Of a stretch of DNA of 55,347 nucleotides, positions 1-6,375 are shown piece by piece. The notes under the pieces were generated by a model that saw only the letters and a list, made by a program, of their open reading frames with translations, had not been told where the DNA came from and made no database searches. The position numbers were made by a program, and so were the translations under genes. Each line of letters starts with the position of its first letter. Positions within the stretch are counted from its first letter, which is position 1. The stretch comes from a virus: positions 1 to 55,347 of IMG/VR virus record IMGVR_UViG_3300046170_000038; one strand, given 5' to 3'.

Positions 1-242
1 CACATATACTACGCCACCCCCAGTGGCCCTTGCCCCGCCCGTGTGATCGCCTGTGAAGAAGGTACCCGTGCATTATCTCCCTCGGTTTTTCCACACATCT
101 TTTTTGCCACACCATCATTGCCGCATATGCCTGTTATCATGGGCGATATGGGATAGCGGCAAGTGTTATGAAAACAGTTATGGTGCGATATGTGAAAGCA
201 AACATTCAAATATTAGAATGTGTGAAGCGATGTTGAGCCGAT
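1..242. repeat. Left copy of 242-bp terminal direct repeat
   Basis: Bases 1-242 are identical to 55106-55347. This is either a true direct terminal repeat, as in T7-like podoviruses that package concatemers, or the redundant end of a circularly assembled genome. It contains no convincing gene; the short ORFs in it have no ribosome binding site or recognisable product. Confidence 0.95.
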
Positions 243-246
243 GCAC

Positions 247-262
247 ATTGTCTGCAGACAAT
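247..262. promoter_or_regulatory. Perfect 16-bp palindrome beside the terminal repeat
   Basis: ATTGTCTG followed by CAGACAAT forms a perfect 16-bp palindrome five bases inside the end of the terminal repeat. A palindrome of this size is typical of a dimeric protein binding site. It could be an operator for the early arm or a site connected with end processing; no function can be assigned from sequence alone. Confidence 0.5.
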
Positions 263-336
263 ACCCCTACTTTACATTGCCATATGTGCAAGCTGCATGT
301 CATATTATATGCATATGCATCTATTATGACTATCTA

Positions 337-412
337 AGGTTGCCGAATCACCCCTAATTAAACAACCTTAATGCATTGTAATACCCCCTACAGGTTGCCG
401 AATCACCCCTAA
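337..412. repeat. Pair of 21-bp direct repeats in the leader
   Basis: An identical 21-base unit (core TTGCCGAATCACCCCTAA) occurs at 337-357 and 392-412, a 55-base period. It lies in the gene-free stretch 243-613 ahead of the first plus-strand gene. Iterons, protein-binding sites and promoter elements are all possible. I saw no further copy elsewhere. Confidence 0.6.
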
Positions 413-530
413 CATATCGCCATATAGTTGCGTTATTTGAGTAGGTAAAAGATAGTGCTTTCCAAACAATACACTTTTAAGATGTATTCACTGCCTTTCA
501 ACCCATTGATAACATTACATTTTATTATTT

Positions 531-577
531 ATACAATTAGGGTGTTTACAAAGTCAATTATCTGGATACAATTAGGG
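531..577 (+). promoter_or_regulatory. Candidate early promoter with 12-bp direct repeats
   Basis: TTTACA at 545-550 and TACAAT at 567-572 are spaced by 16 bases, a plausible sigma70-type promoter for the first gene at 614. The 12-mer ATACAATTAGGG appears at 531-542 and again at 566-577, so the -10 element is itself part of a direct repeat. Confidence 0.45.
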
Positions 578-613
578 CCACAAACAGAAACACAGACACA
601 AAGGATTAAATCA

Positions 614-856
614 ATGTTTAATAAAGTTTTCACATACACATCAGCAGATACCATCGCCGAAACATGGGACGGTGTAAAATATGGTGGCGAACTATATTGT
701 TTTCTTTGGAATGAAATTGTTTCTCAATATCCTAAAAAAACAGACTATGATGGTTATGGCTTTGAGGGTGCAACATCTAACAATGTATCAGATTATTGGG
801 ATATAATCCCTACACATTTACAGAATGAACTAAACAGATTAGCGTTGATTGATTGA
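614..856 (+). CDS. Hypothetical early protein, 80 aa
   Basis: First credible gene of the plus arm. I chose the ATG at 614 because AAGGA precedes it at good spacing; the open frame extends upstream to 455, but that part has no ribosome site and runs through promoter-like AT-rich DNA. The product is small, acidic and aromatic-rich, with no motif I recognise. In T7-like phages leading-end genes are usually expressed first and often target the host, so a host-takeover role is possible but only inferred from position. Confidence 0.65.
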   Translation: MFNKVFTYTSADTIAETWDGVKYGGELYCFLWNEIVSQYPKKTDYDGYGFEGATSNNVSDYWDIIPTHLQNELNRLALID

Positions 857-865
857 TTTTAACTG

Positions 866-885
866 GTAAGCATTTACTTGCTTAC
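866..885 (+). other. Intergenic hairpin
   Basis: GTAAGCA and TGCTTAC form a 7-bp stem around a 6-base loop between two early genes. There is no long T run, so this is more likely an RNA processing or stability element, or a weak terminator, than a strong terminator. Confidence 0.4.
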
Positions 886-927
886 TTATTAAGACCAAAC
901 TTAACCAAACTGAAAAGGACTAAACCA

Positions 928-1179
928 ATGCAAATCAAAACAACAGTTAAAACGGGTAGAGTTTACAATGGCAATCAAGAAATAGTTATTTCATTGATTG
1001 ATGATGTGGTAACATTTACTGATCAATCAAGAAACATCAATGGCCTATGTCAACTAGATGATATTGATATTGAAATGTTACAAGATGAAACATTGTTTTC
1101 AACTCAGGCAAACAAAGCAAAGTATCTTGAAAATTTCATCATGGCAAAATATGATGCGGGACAATATAAAAACGCTTGA
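928..1179 (+). CDS. Hypothetical early protein, 83 aa
   Basis: Start ATG at 928 is preceded by AAAAGGAC. The leader resembles that of the gene at 2454 (ACTTAACC...AAAAGGA...ATG), suggesting a shared translation-leader module. The product begins MQIKTTVKTGRV and has a beta-rich first half and a more helical second half. I do not recognise the family. Confidence 0.65.
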   Translation: MQIKTTVKTGRVYNGNQEIVISLIDDVVTFTDQSRNINGLCQLDDIDIEMLQDETLFSTQANKAKYLENFIMAKYDAGQYKNA

Positions 1180-1204
1180 CATTCTTAGATTGCACCATTA
1201 TCAA
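1176..1204 (+). promoter_or_regulatory. Candidate sigma70 promoter into the non-coding region
   Basis: A perfect TTGACA (1176-1181) is followed after 17 bases by TATCAA (1199-1204). It overlaps the end of the preceding gene and points into the 520-base stretch without genes. CACCAT/ATGGTG forms an inverted repeat just over the -10. Confidence 0.45.
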
Positions 1205-1261
1205 GATGGTGTAATGTTAGAAAGTCAAACAAAGATAAAACAAGATGCGGTACGCCCATAA

Positions 1262-1781
1262 TGATTTTATCTTGACTTTTCAAAGCTGGTATGGTGCAAG
1301 CTAGTCCATACGTTCTAATTGAGACAAAGTAGAGCCAATTAGAACAAAATAAAATAAAGACTTGACTAAGTTAAACGACTAAGACTAGACTGAATACAAG
1401 AAACGGGCAACACGGTGATAATAGCCCACACCACACGTTAAATGAAAAGTAAGAACATTGACTAGGGTAAAGATGCCTAGCACAACTAAAAGGCTCTGGC
1501 TTGTGGATGCAAGCATGTCTAGCAAATGGACGGATTAAGCAACCGTGTAGCGACTAAACACCCGATAGGTACGTGTACCTTTGAGCAAGGGATGCAGCGC
1601 AAAATGTCCCATGAAAAACAGGGCTTGTGAACGGTGACTTGAATCAGTCCGTCTATAGTGCTGGTTAATTGTCTTTTGAGTAATCGCAAGCTGTGCAATT
1701 CTAGGCCAACCTAGACCATGCTTGACATGTGGCATGGCTTGTGATTATCTATAAAGACAACACAAACTGAAAGGTTTCAAT
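1262..1781 (+). ncRNA. Structured non-coding region, candidate phage RNA
   Basis: About 520 bases with no convincing gene in an otherwise tightly packed arm. Several inverted repeats are visible: GTTCTAATTG/CAATTAGAAC at 1312-1345, GGTAC/GTACC at 1568-1579, CTAGG/CCTAG at 1701-1714 and CCATGC/GCATGG at 1716-1737. A sigma70-like promoter lies just upstream (1176) and another at its end (1722). I found no tRNA T-loop and no match to a known RNA I could name. It may encode a small RNA, be a long leader, or hold a replication or packaging signal. Confidence 0.35.
1722..1750 (+). promoter_or_regulatory. Candidate promoter for the gene at 1782
   Basis: TTGACA at 1722-1727, a 17-base spacer and TTATCT at 1745-1750. 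The -35 lies in the loop of the CCATGC/GCATGG inverted repeat, a pattern that recurs in this genome. Confidence 0.5.
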
Positions 1782-2366
1782 ATGTATACTGACAATATCC
1801 TTGCATGTTATATGCAAAGCCTCAACTCTGAGGTATCGCATGGCAAAACATGGTATGCAGACGCAAAGCAAGCTGCACAAGATATGGCAGATAAGTACGA
1901 ACTGCCATTGCATGTTGTTGTGGGTGTCATTGCAGCATTGTCACCAACTAATAACTGGTCACGTAATCTAGTTGATGCAGATAATATGCTAGATACCTTT
2001 GTACTGGGCGGCTATGTGGAAAGTTGCAAGCCTTGTACTTACAAAACAATGCGTGATAAGGCTTGGTCTATTCTGCAGTCTATGCCCCATGATAATGATG
2101 ATGTGGCGTTTATACTCAAAGGCCCAAAGATAACAGACTTTTTCTACTGCATCATGGGCAAGAATGTTTGTGTAGTTGACGGTCACGCTTGGTGCATTGC
2201 CAATGCAGACCGTAGGACTATGCAGGAAGTGCCAAACATTGGCAAAAAACTACGCCTAGAAATACAGCAAGCCTATGCAGACGCTGGTGAACGTGTGGGA
2301 CTTACTGCATACCAGATGCAAGCTGCAACATGGGTGACATGGCGTAGGCTACACGGTGTAAAATAA
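1782..2366 (+). CDS. Conserved phage protein with DNA-glycosylase-like (HhH) flavour
   Basis: 194 aa, start ATG preceded by GAAAGG. The pattern is a predicted helical N-terminus with AALSPTNNWSRN at about 50-60, a VVDGHAWCIAN segment at about 130, and a C-terminal AYQMQAATWVTWRR helix. I recall this pattern from a family of unannotated phage proteins. The VPNIGKKLR stretch resembles a helix-hairpin-helix turn, and D-G-H is a plausible active-site patch. A DNA-binding or base-excision-like role is a guess. It has its own promoter candidate at 1722. Confidence 0.6.
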   Translation: MYTDNILACYMQSLNSEVSHGKTWYADAKQAAQDMADKYELPLHVVVGVIAALSPTNNWSRNLVDADNMLDTFVLGGYVESCKPCTYKTMRDKAWSILQSMPHDNDDVAFILKGPKITDFFYCIMGKNVCVVDGHAWCIANADRRTMQEVPNIGKKLRLEIQQAYADAGERVGLTAYQMQAATWVTWRRLHGVK

Positions 2367-2369
2367 TAG

Positions 2370-2398
2370 TTGACAGTACTGATAGGCGGCTATATGCT
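2370..2398 (+). promoter_or_regulatory. Sigma70 promoter candidate
   Basis: Perfect TTGACA (2370-2375), 17-base spacer, TATGCT (2393-2398). It lies in the short gap before the gene at 2454, which has the most regulator-like sequence of the early block. Confidence 0.6.
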
Positions 2399-2453
2399 GC
2401 TTATTATACTACCAACTATCTCAACTTAACCCAACTTGAAAAGGAACTACCCC

Positions 2454-2813
2454 ATGACTAATGTAAACACAAAGCCAGTTGTTGCCACATCTAACCCACA
2501 GTTGTATGCAAACCATACTTTCCACATGTCACGTGCGACACCGTTCACTTACAACTACGCAGTAGTTGATGACTACATCCTTGCTAATTACATGACCAAA
2601 AGCCAGCGTCAAATGGCAAAAGACTTGAACGAATACCCAAATCGTATTGCCTATCGTGTGCAAATACTCAAAGCCAATGGCATTATCAGTGTCAAGGCTG
2701 TAGGACGTACTACTGAGGGACGCTTAAAGAAAGAGTACCTGCAGCAGTATGATGCAGCTATCAAGCTGTACAAAGAACTGATGGCGATTAACCCGCAAGC
2801 ATTGGCAGGGTAA
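2454..2813 (+). CDS. Candidate helix-turn-helix early regulator, 119 aa
   Basis: Start chosen at ATG 2454, with AAAAGGAAC nine bases upstream, over an in-frame ATG at 2436. The central part (about residues 45-80) reads YMTKSQRQMAKDLNEYPNRI and then VQILKANGII, which fits a helix-turn-helix: a helix beginning at TKSQ, a turn at NEYPN and a recognition helix. The N-terminus is Thr/Asn-rich and the C-terminus a Lys/Glu helix. It may regulate phage transcription, but the HTH is read by eye only. Confidence 0.65.
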   Translation: MTNVNTKPVVATSNPQLYANHTFHMSRATPFTYNYAVVDDYILANYMTKSQRQMAKDLNEYPNRIAYRVQILKANGIISVKAVGRTTEGRLKKEYLQQYDAAIKLYKELMAINPQALAG

Positions 2814-2980
2814 TGATTTATCACTGTACATTCTATACTGGTGTGGGCAAGATACTGCACCAGTATCAAACCAAGTCCTACAGACAAGTTATGTATGATG
2901 CAAAGATTGCTGTACAGTCTGGACTACATGTAAAAGTGTTGCAGAATGGCAACACAATTAAGCTGCCTGAGTTTAAATAG
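2813..2980 (+). CDS. Small hypothetical protein, 55 aa
   Basis: ATG overlaps the stop of the preceding gene (TAATG), a sign of translational coupling. The product begins MIYHCTFYTGVG and ends NTIKLPEFK. No family recognised. Confidence 0.65.
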   Translation: MIYHCTFYTGVGKILHQYQTKSYRQVMYDAKIAVQSGLHVKVLQNGNTIKLPEFK

Positions 2981-2996
2981 ACAGAAAGGTTATCCC

Positions 2997-3042
2997 AAGT
3001 TATATAAGTACTTGACACCTCCCTATGGTACTTATATAACTT
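2997..3042 (+). promoter_or_regulatory. Promoter embedded in a perfect 15-bp inverted repeat
   Basis: AAGTTATATAAGTAC (2997-3011) is mirrored exactly by GTACTTATATAACTT (3028-3042). The 16-base loop starts with a perfect TTGACA -35 (3012-3017), and TATAAC at 3035-3040 in the right arm gives a 17-base spacer. A dimeric regulator on the repeat would cover both elements. It would drive the small-gene block from 3076 onward. Confidence 0.7.
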
Positions 3043-3075
3043 TGATATAATCTAACTTAACATGGATGAATTGGT

Positions 3076-3252
3076 ATGAACATATACGTAAACGAAAGAT
3101 CAGTGTACGGAAACACAATGGTGTACCCCGCATGTGACAAGGCAAAAGCATTTGCAAATATTGCAGGTACAAAGACCTTAACCTTTGAGACAATACAAGA
3201 GATAAAAAACTTGGGCTATGATGTATGCCTAAACTATAGGGACAAACTGTAA
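3076..3252 (+). CDS. Small hypothetical protein, 58 aa
   Basis: First gene after the palindromic promoter. It starts at ATG 3076 (MNIYVNERSVYGNTM) and its TAA overlaps the next start (TAATG at 3252), so the two are probably coupled. No known domain. Confidence 0.6.
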   Translation: MNIYVNERSVYGNTMVYPACDKAKAFANIAGTKTLTFETIQEIKNLGYDVCLNYRDKL

Positions 3253-3449
3253 TGACTATTATAATAGACAGATGGGACTTGCAAGGTGAACTGGCAAACA
3301 TAATGTGCAAGCTATCAACAAGTGACTTATGTGTACTGGCAGAACATATGCTAGGCACAGGCCACACTTCACTAGGCTATACAATGGTTATGGGTGAAAA
3401 GACTGACGCCATACTGAAAGAAATAAAAAATGAAACAACTAATGATTGA
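3252..3449 (+). CDS. Small hypothetical protein, 65 aa
   Basis: Coupled to the gene before it by a TAATG overlap. The sequence is mostly helical (LANIMCKLSTSDLCVLAEHM), with an acidic/basic tail. No family recognised. Confidence 0.65.
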   Translation: MTIIIDRWDLQGELANIMCKLSTSDLCVLAEHMLGTGHTSLGYTMVMGEKTDAILKEIKNETTND

Positions 3450-3543
3450 CAAGCTAATGACCGTAGGCTACTCTGTAATGGTAGTGATAAACACTGTCAC
3501 TGCACTAGCAATAATCTACACCGCAACACATTACTTAACTTAA
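3430..3543 (+). CDS. Small single-span membrane protein, 37 aa
   Basis: ATG at 3430 overlaps the end of the previous gene. After a short polar N-terminus (MKQLMIDKLM) the rest is one hydrophobic segment of about 20 residues rich in V, I, A and T. It is probably a one-pass inner-membrane peptide. Role unknown. Confidence 0.5.
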   Translation: MKQLMIDKLMTVGYSVMVVINTVTALAIIYTATHYLT

Positions 3544-3559
3544 TACAAAGGACAGACCA

Positions 3560-3871
3560 ATGACTGTAGCAGAAATTAAACTGGCACTAATGACCCTTAA
3601 CACCAGTGAATTGACTGATATCAAACAAGCAATGCTTACACTAGACACTGCTGACCTCAATGATATTATTGACTTGGCTCATGAGCTAAAGACCCTCAAG
3701 GGTAGGATTAGCCTCAAGGTAGGTCAGGACGTTTGGGTAGTACAGACGTACATTACGGGAAATACCAAGCGTACTGCTGGTATCGTTGAGAAGATCAACC
3801 AGAAGAAAGCACAGGTGCGTATGCGTGGCTCTATCTACAACGTACCCTTTGCAATGCTTGAGGCAGCATAA
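3560..3871 (+). CDS. Conserved hypothetical protein with SH3/KOW-like C-terminus, 103 aa
   Basis: Good ribosome site (AAAGGACAG). The N-terminal half is an amphipathic repeat (LTLNTSELTDIK, then LTLDTADLNDII). The C-terminal half (VGQDVWVV...AGIVEKINQKKAQVRM) looks like a small beta-barrel of the SH3/KOW type used to bind RNA or DNA. Function not known. Confidence 0.7.
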   Translation: MTVAEIKLALMTLNTSELTDIKQAMLTLDTADLNDIIDLAHELKTLKGRISLKVGQDVWVVQTYITGNTKRTAGIVEKINQKKAQVRMRGSIYNVPFAMLEAA

Positions 3872-4026
3872 TGAAACGTAAGGTAGGTATCATTAATCCT
3901 GTGGCAAAGGCTATGCTTCAACAGCGTAAGCCACCACAGGTGGTGCTACCTAAGAAGGGTAACAAGGCCAAGCGTAGTCGTGGCAATGACTTTCGTAAGG
4001 CATTAGCAGAACAAATGGAGAAATAA
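3871..4026 (+). CDS. Small basic protein, 51 aa
   Basis: TAATG overlap with the preceding gene. Strongly basic (MKRKVG, QQRKPPQVVLPKKGNKAK), which suggests nucleic-acid binding. No family recognised. Confidence 0.6.
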   Translation: MKRKVGIINPVAKAMLQQRKPPQVVLPKKGNKAKRSRGNDFRKALAEQMEK

Positions 4027-4029
4027 ATT

Positions 4030-4293
4030 ATGACAGATACACCGAAAACACCAGAGGAATGGGAACAATTACGTAAGGATCGTCACCAAGCAAACCTTGA
4101 TGCCTTCAATGCTTTGCAGGAAGATCAACAGGTAGCAATTAGACATGCGTTCAAGGCTTTGTCTGCAGCACAGGATACTTTATCTGAGTGTCAAGACCTG
4201 TGGCTATCTGACATCAAGGAACTAGACCGTGCCTACTGGCAAATGCGTCACAGCTTTATGGCTGTTGTTGATCCAGAGAATGCAAGCCTATGA
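4030..4293 (+). CDS. Hypothetical helical protein, 87 aa
   Basis: Acidic, almost entirely helical, starting MTDTPKTPEEWEQLRKDRH. It sits in a chain of overlapping small genes (4030-5056), which points to one operon. No known domain. Confidence 0.7.
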   Translation: MTDTPKTPEEWEQLRKDRHQANLDAFNALQEDQQVAIRHAFKALSAAQDTLSECQDLWLSDIKELDRAYWQMRHSFMAVVDPENASL

Positions 4294-4529
4294 GTTATTT
4301 GAAGGCATATACTGTTACGCTTGACATAGATGGTGAGTACAAGCTAGTCAGACTAGATGATACCTTTCCATCTGTATCAAGTGCAGTAACAGCTATCAAC
4401 ACAGCCATGTTACTTGTACAGGTTAAACAACCTGCATCTGTAATAAATCTGGTAGACTGTACTGAGTATGTGCCTTCAGCATTTGAGGGTATCAAGTATG
4501 CCTACCCAATACCAGAGGTAATGCAATGA
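4290..4529 (+). CDS. Hypothetical protein, 79 aa
   Basis: ATGA overlap with the previous gene. Predicted beta strands alternate with one helix: LKAYTVTLDIDGEYKLVRL, then SVSSAVTAINTAMLL. No family recognised. Confidence 0.65.
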   Translation: MSYLKAYTVTLDIDGEYKLVRLDDTFPSVSSAVTAINTAMLLVQVKQPASVINLVDCTEYVPSAFEGIKYAYPIPEVMQ

Positions 4530-4711
4530 ATACAGATGATGACTTTGCCCTGACTGTCAAACCTAAACGACAGGTAAAGGGTACATACACTGGTATGTGT
4601 GGTGGTGTATTAGCTATTGAGTATGCCACAGACACATGGTTTTTAGAACAGGATGAACTGGAACATGACACAGATACGCAAGCGCATGGCCCGTCTGATG
4701 CAGCCTATTGA
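4526..4711 (+). CDS. Small hypothetical protein, 61 aa
   Basis: ATGA overlap with the previous gene. Acidic, mostly beta (KGTYTGMCGGVLAIEYAT). Its 3' end overlaps the next gene in another frame. Confidence 0.55.
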   Translation: MNTDDDFALTVKPKRQVKGTYTGMCGGVLAIEYATDTWFLEQDELEHDTDTQAHGPSDAAY

Positions 4712-4856
4712 CAGGCAGATAATGATGTGCGATGATCGTGAAGAAACCATGATGCTTGCATGTGCTATGCTTCAGTCCTGCATCACCATACTGGACGCCA
4801 GCATAGGTACACAGGGACGCAAAGAAATAATAACTGACGCCAACAAAAAGGATTAA
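4665..4856 (+). CDS. Small hypothetical protein, 63 aa
   Basis: The reading frame is open from 4653; I prefer ATG 4665 (MTQIRKRMARLMQP), but 4653 or 4686 is possible. All starts overlap the preceding gene. The product is Met-rich and helical with a basic N-terminus. No family recognised. Confidence 0.5.
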   Translation: MTQIRKRMARLMQPIDRQIMMCDDREETMMLACAMLQSCITILDASIGTQGRKEIITDANKKD

Positions 4857-4861
4857 GTTCT

Positions 4862-5056
4862 ATGCCTAACAATATGATAATTCAAATGCCTAGTGGCATG
4901 AGACTGTCTATCACACAAGGTGTAGGCATGATGGGTGACAGAGACAGAGGCTCTATTGAGGTAGGTGTGCTTGATGACAAGGGCAACCTGATAGGTGATC
5001 CACGTGGCTATGTGGATGGCTCACAATTACACCAGATACTAGAGGGGATGCTGTAA
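4862..5056 (+). CDS. Small hypothetical protein, 64 aa
   Basis: Begins MPNNMIIQMPSGMRLSITQG and ends GSQLHQILEGML. Its TAA overlaps the start of the SleB-type hydrolase (TAATG), so the two are probably co-translated. Confidence 0.6.
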   Translation: MPNNMIIQMPSGMRLSITQGVGMMGDRDRGSIEVGVLDDKGNLIGDPRGYVDGSQLHQILEGML

Positions 5057-5463
5057 TGGTACTTACTGCCCTGTCCTGCATTGCATTGAACGTATACTTT
5101 GAGGCACGTAGTGACAACATGTCTGGACAGTATGCCGTGGCTCATGTTGTACTCAACAGGGTACAGGATAGCCGCTGGCCTAATGAGGTATGCGAAGTAG
5201 TCACACAACGTAATGATAACAACGTCTGCCAATTCAGTTGGTACTGTGATGGTAAAGCTGACAAGCCTGATGATGAATATGCTTGGGCATATGCTCAGAT
5301 GGTGGCGGCAGATGTACTACGTGGCGAAGTCCCTGACTTTACTGGTGGATCAACCCACTATCATGCGTACTATGTCAAGCCCTATTGGGCTGACAAGATG
5401 CTATACCAAGGAGACTTTGGCTCTCATTATTTCTTTAGAGAAATAGATGGGCTGAACAGATAA
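5056..5463 (+). CDS. SleB-type cell wall hydrolase
   Basis: 135 aa matching the compact Hydrolase_2/SleB domain: ALNVYFEARSD with the catalytic Glu near residue 16, then QYAVAHVVLNRV, a tryptophan/cysteine-rich middle (NNVCQFSWYCDG) and the late STHYHAYYVKPYW segment. SleB-like enzymes cleave the glycan strands of peptidoglycan. There is no signal peptide. It sits in the early operon, far from the holin/M15 lysis genes of the minus arm, so it may act at a different time or place than the endolysin. Confidence 0.85.
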   Translation: MVLTALSCIALNVYFEARSDNMSGQYAVAHVVLNRVQDSRWPNEVCEVVTQRNDNNVCQFSWYCDGKADKPDDEYAWAYAQMVAADVLRGEVPDFTGGSTHYHAYYVKPYWADKMLYQGDFGSHYFFREIDGLNR

Positions 5464-5466
5464 CAC

Positions 5467-5495
5467 TTGCTATCTTTACTAGTATAGGTTATGAT
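5467..5495 (+). promoter_or_regulatory. Promoter candidate for DUF932 and the replication block
   Basis: TTGCTA (5467-5472), 17-base spacer, TATGAT (5490-5495). It precedes the DUF932 gene, so it could start the long replication transcript. The overlap with an open frame starting at 5491 argues for the downstream start at 5542. Confidence 0.5.
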
Positions 5496-5541
5496 AGCTA
5501 TACAACAAGGGCATAGTTGCCCACAACATAAGGAACAGACA

Positions 5542-6375
5542 ATGGCTTTAGATTTTATTCCAGAGAACCTTGACTTCGCAGTAGCGTTTGAGGACACAAA
5601 AATGCACGACAAAAAGTATGTGCTTAATGCAGACACTGGCAAGTACATGGGTATTGTTGGTCAAGGCTTTCAGTGTGCCAGCCACGGTGATTTCTTCCGA
5701 GGTGTATGGGACACAGTGACAGAGGAAATGTCACCTAATGAGTTAGCAGATGCAGACTTTACATGGCATACTGCTAGAGGTGGGGCATGGGCAATGCTTG
5801 ATGTTACCTTACCCAACATGCGTAGTACCATAACTACAGACAAGCATGAGACTAGCATTGGCAATCGTATCATTAGTCTGCATGGCATTGATGGATCATG
5901 CAGCAATCAATCTTACTTTGGTGCTATTGATTACTTCTGTAAAAACGGAATGATCAGTGGTGACTATGACAAAATCCGTAAGAAGAACACAGCCAACTTT
6001 ACCCTTGAGGGTTTCATCTATGAGTTGGCACGTGCAAGGGCTAGTTTCTATGACAACGCTGCAAAGATGCAGGTGTGGGCTAACACCTCAACTAAATATG
6101 TAGATGTTAAGTCTTTGCTTGATGATATGATTTCATCTAAGCGTAAAGCAGAGAAAATGTTTCAGTTGTATAGCCATGAGGCCAGTGTACGTGGGCATAA
6201 CAAGTTCTCTTTGTACTCTGCCTTCACCAACTATGCCAGCTATGCTGATGAACGTAATGGGTTCAGCCTCAAGAATACTGGCAATGATACACAGGCAGTC
6301 AGCATGTGGTCACGTGAGCAAGAGGTGAGCAAGTGGGTCAGTGATCCTAAGTTCATCACATTGGAAGCTGCATAA
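5542..6375 (+). CDS. DUF932 phage/plasmid-like protein
   Basis: 277 aa. Start at ATG 5542 (MALDFIPENLDF) with AAGGAAC upstream. The layout matches the DUF932 family (phage/plasmid-like protein): YVLNADTGKYMGIVGQGFQC near residues 35-55, the central GNRIISLHGIDGS and CKNGMISGDYDKI segments, and a C-terminal NGFSLKNTGNDTQAVSMW. Members are common in phages, often near replication genes, but have no settled biochemical role. Confidence 0.85.
   Translation: MALDFIPENLDFAVAFEDTKMHDKKYVLNADTGKYMGIVGQGFQCASHGDFFRGVWDTVTEEMSPNELADADFTWHTARGGAWAMLDVTLPNMRSTITTDKHETSIGNRIISLHGIDGSCSNQSYFGAIDYFCKNGMISGDYDKIRKKNTANFTLEGFIYELARARASFYDNAAKMQVWANTSTKYVDVKSLLDDMISSKRKAEKMFQLYSHEASVRGHNKFSLYSAFTNYASYADERNGFSLKNTGNDTQAVSMWSREQEVSKWVSDPKFITLEAA

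Noticed and set aside
53-337. Open frame in the left terminal repeat (and antisense frame 9-209, repeated at 55114-55314)
   Set aside because: No ribosome binding site, low-complexity Cys/His-rich product, and the same DNA is the repeat end.
1262-1781. tRNA or tmRNA in the long gap
   Set aside because: No T-loop consensus or cloverleaf pairing was seen by eye; only unassigned inverted repeats.
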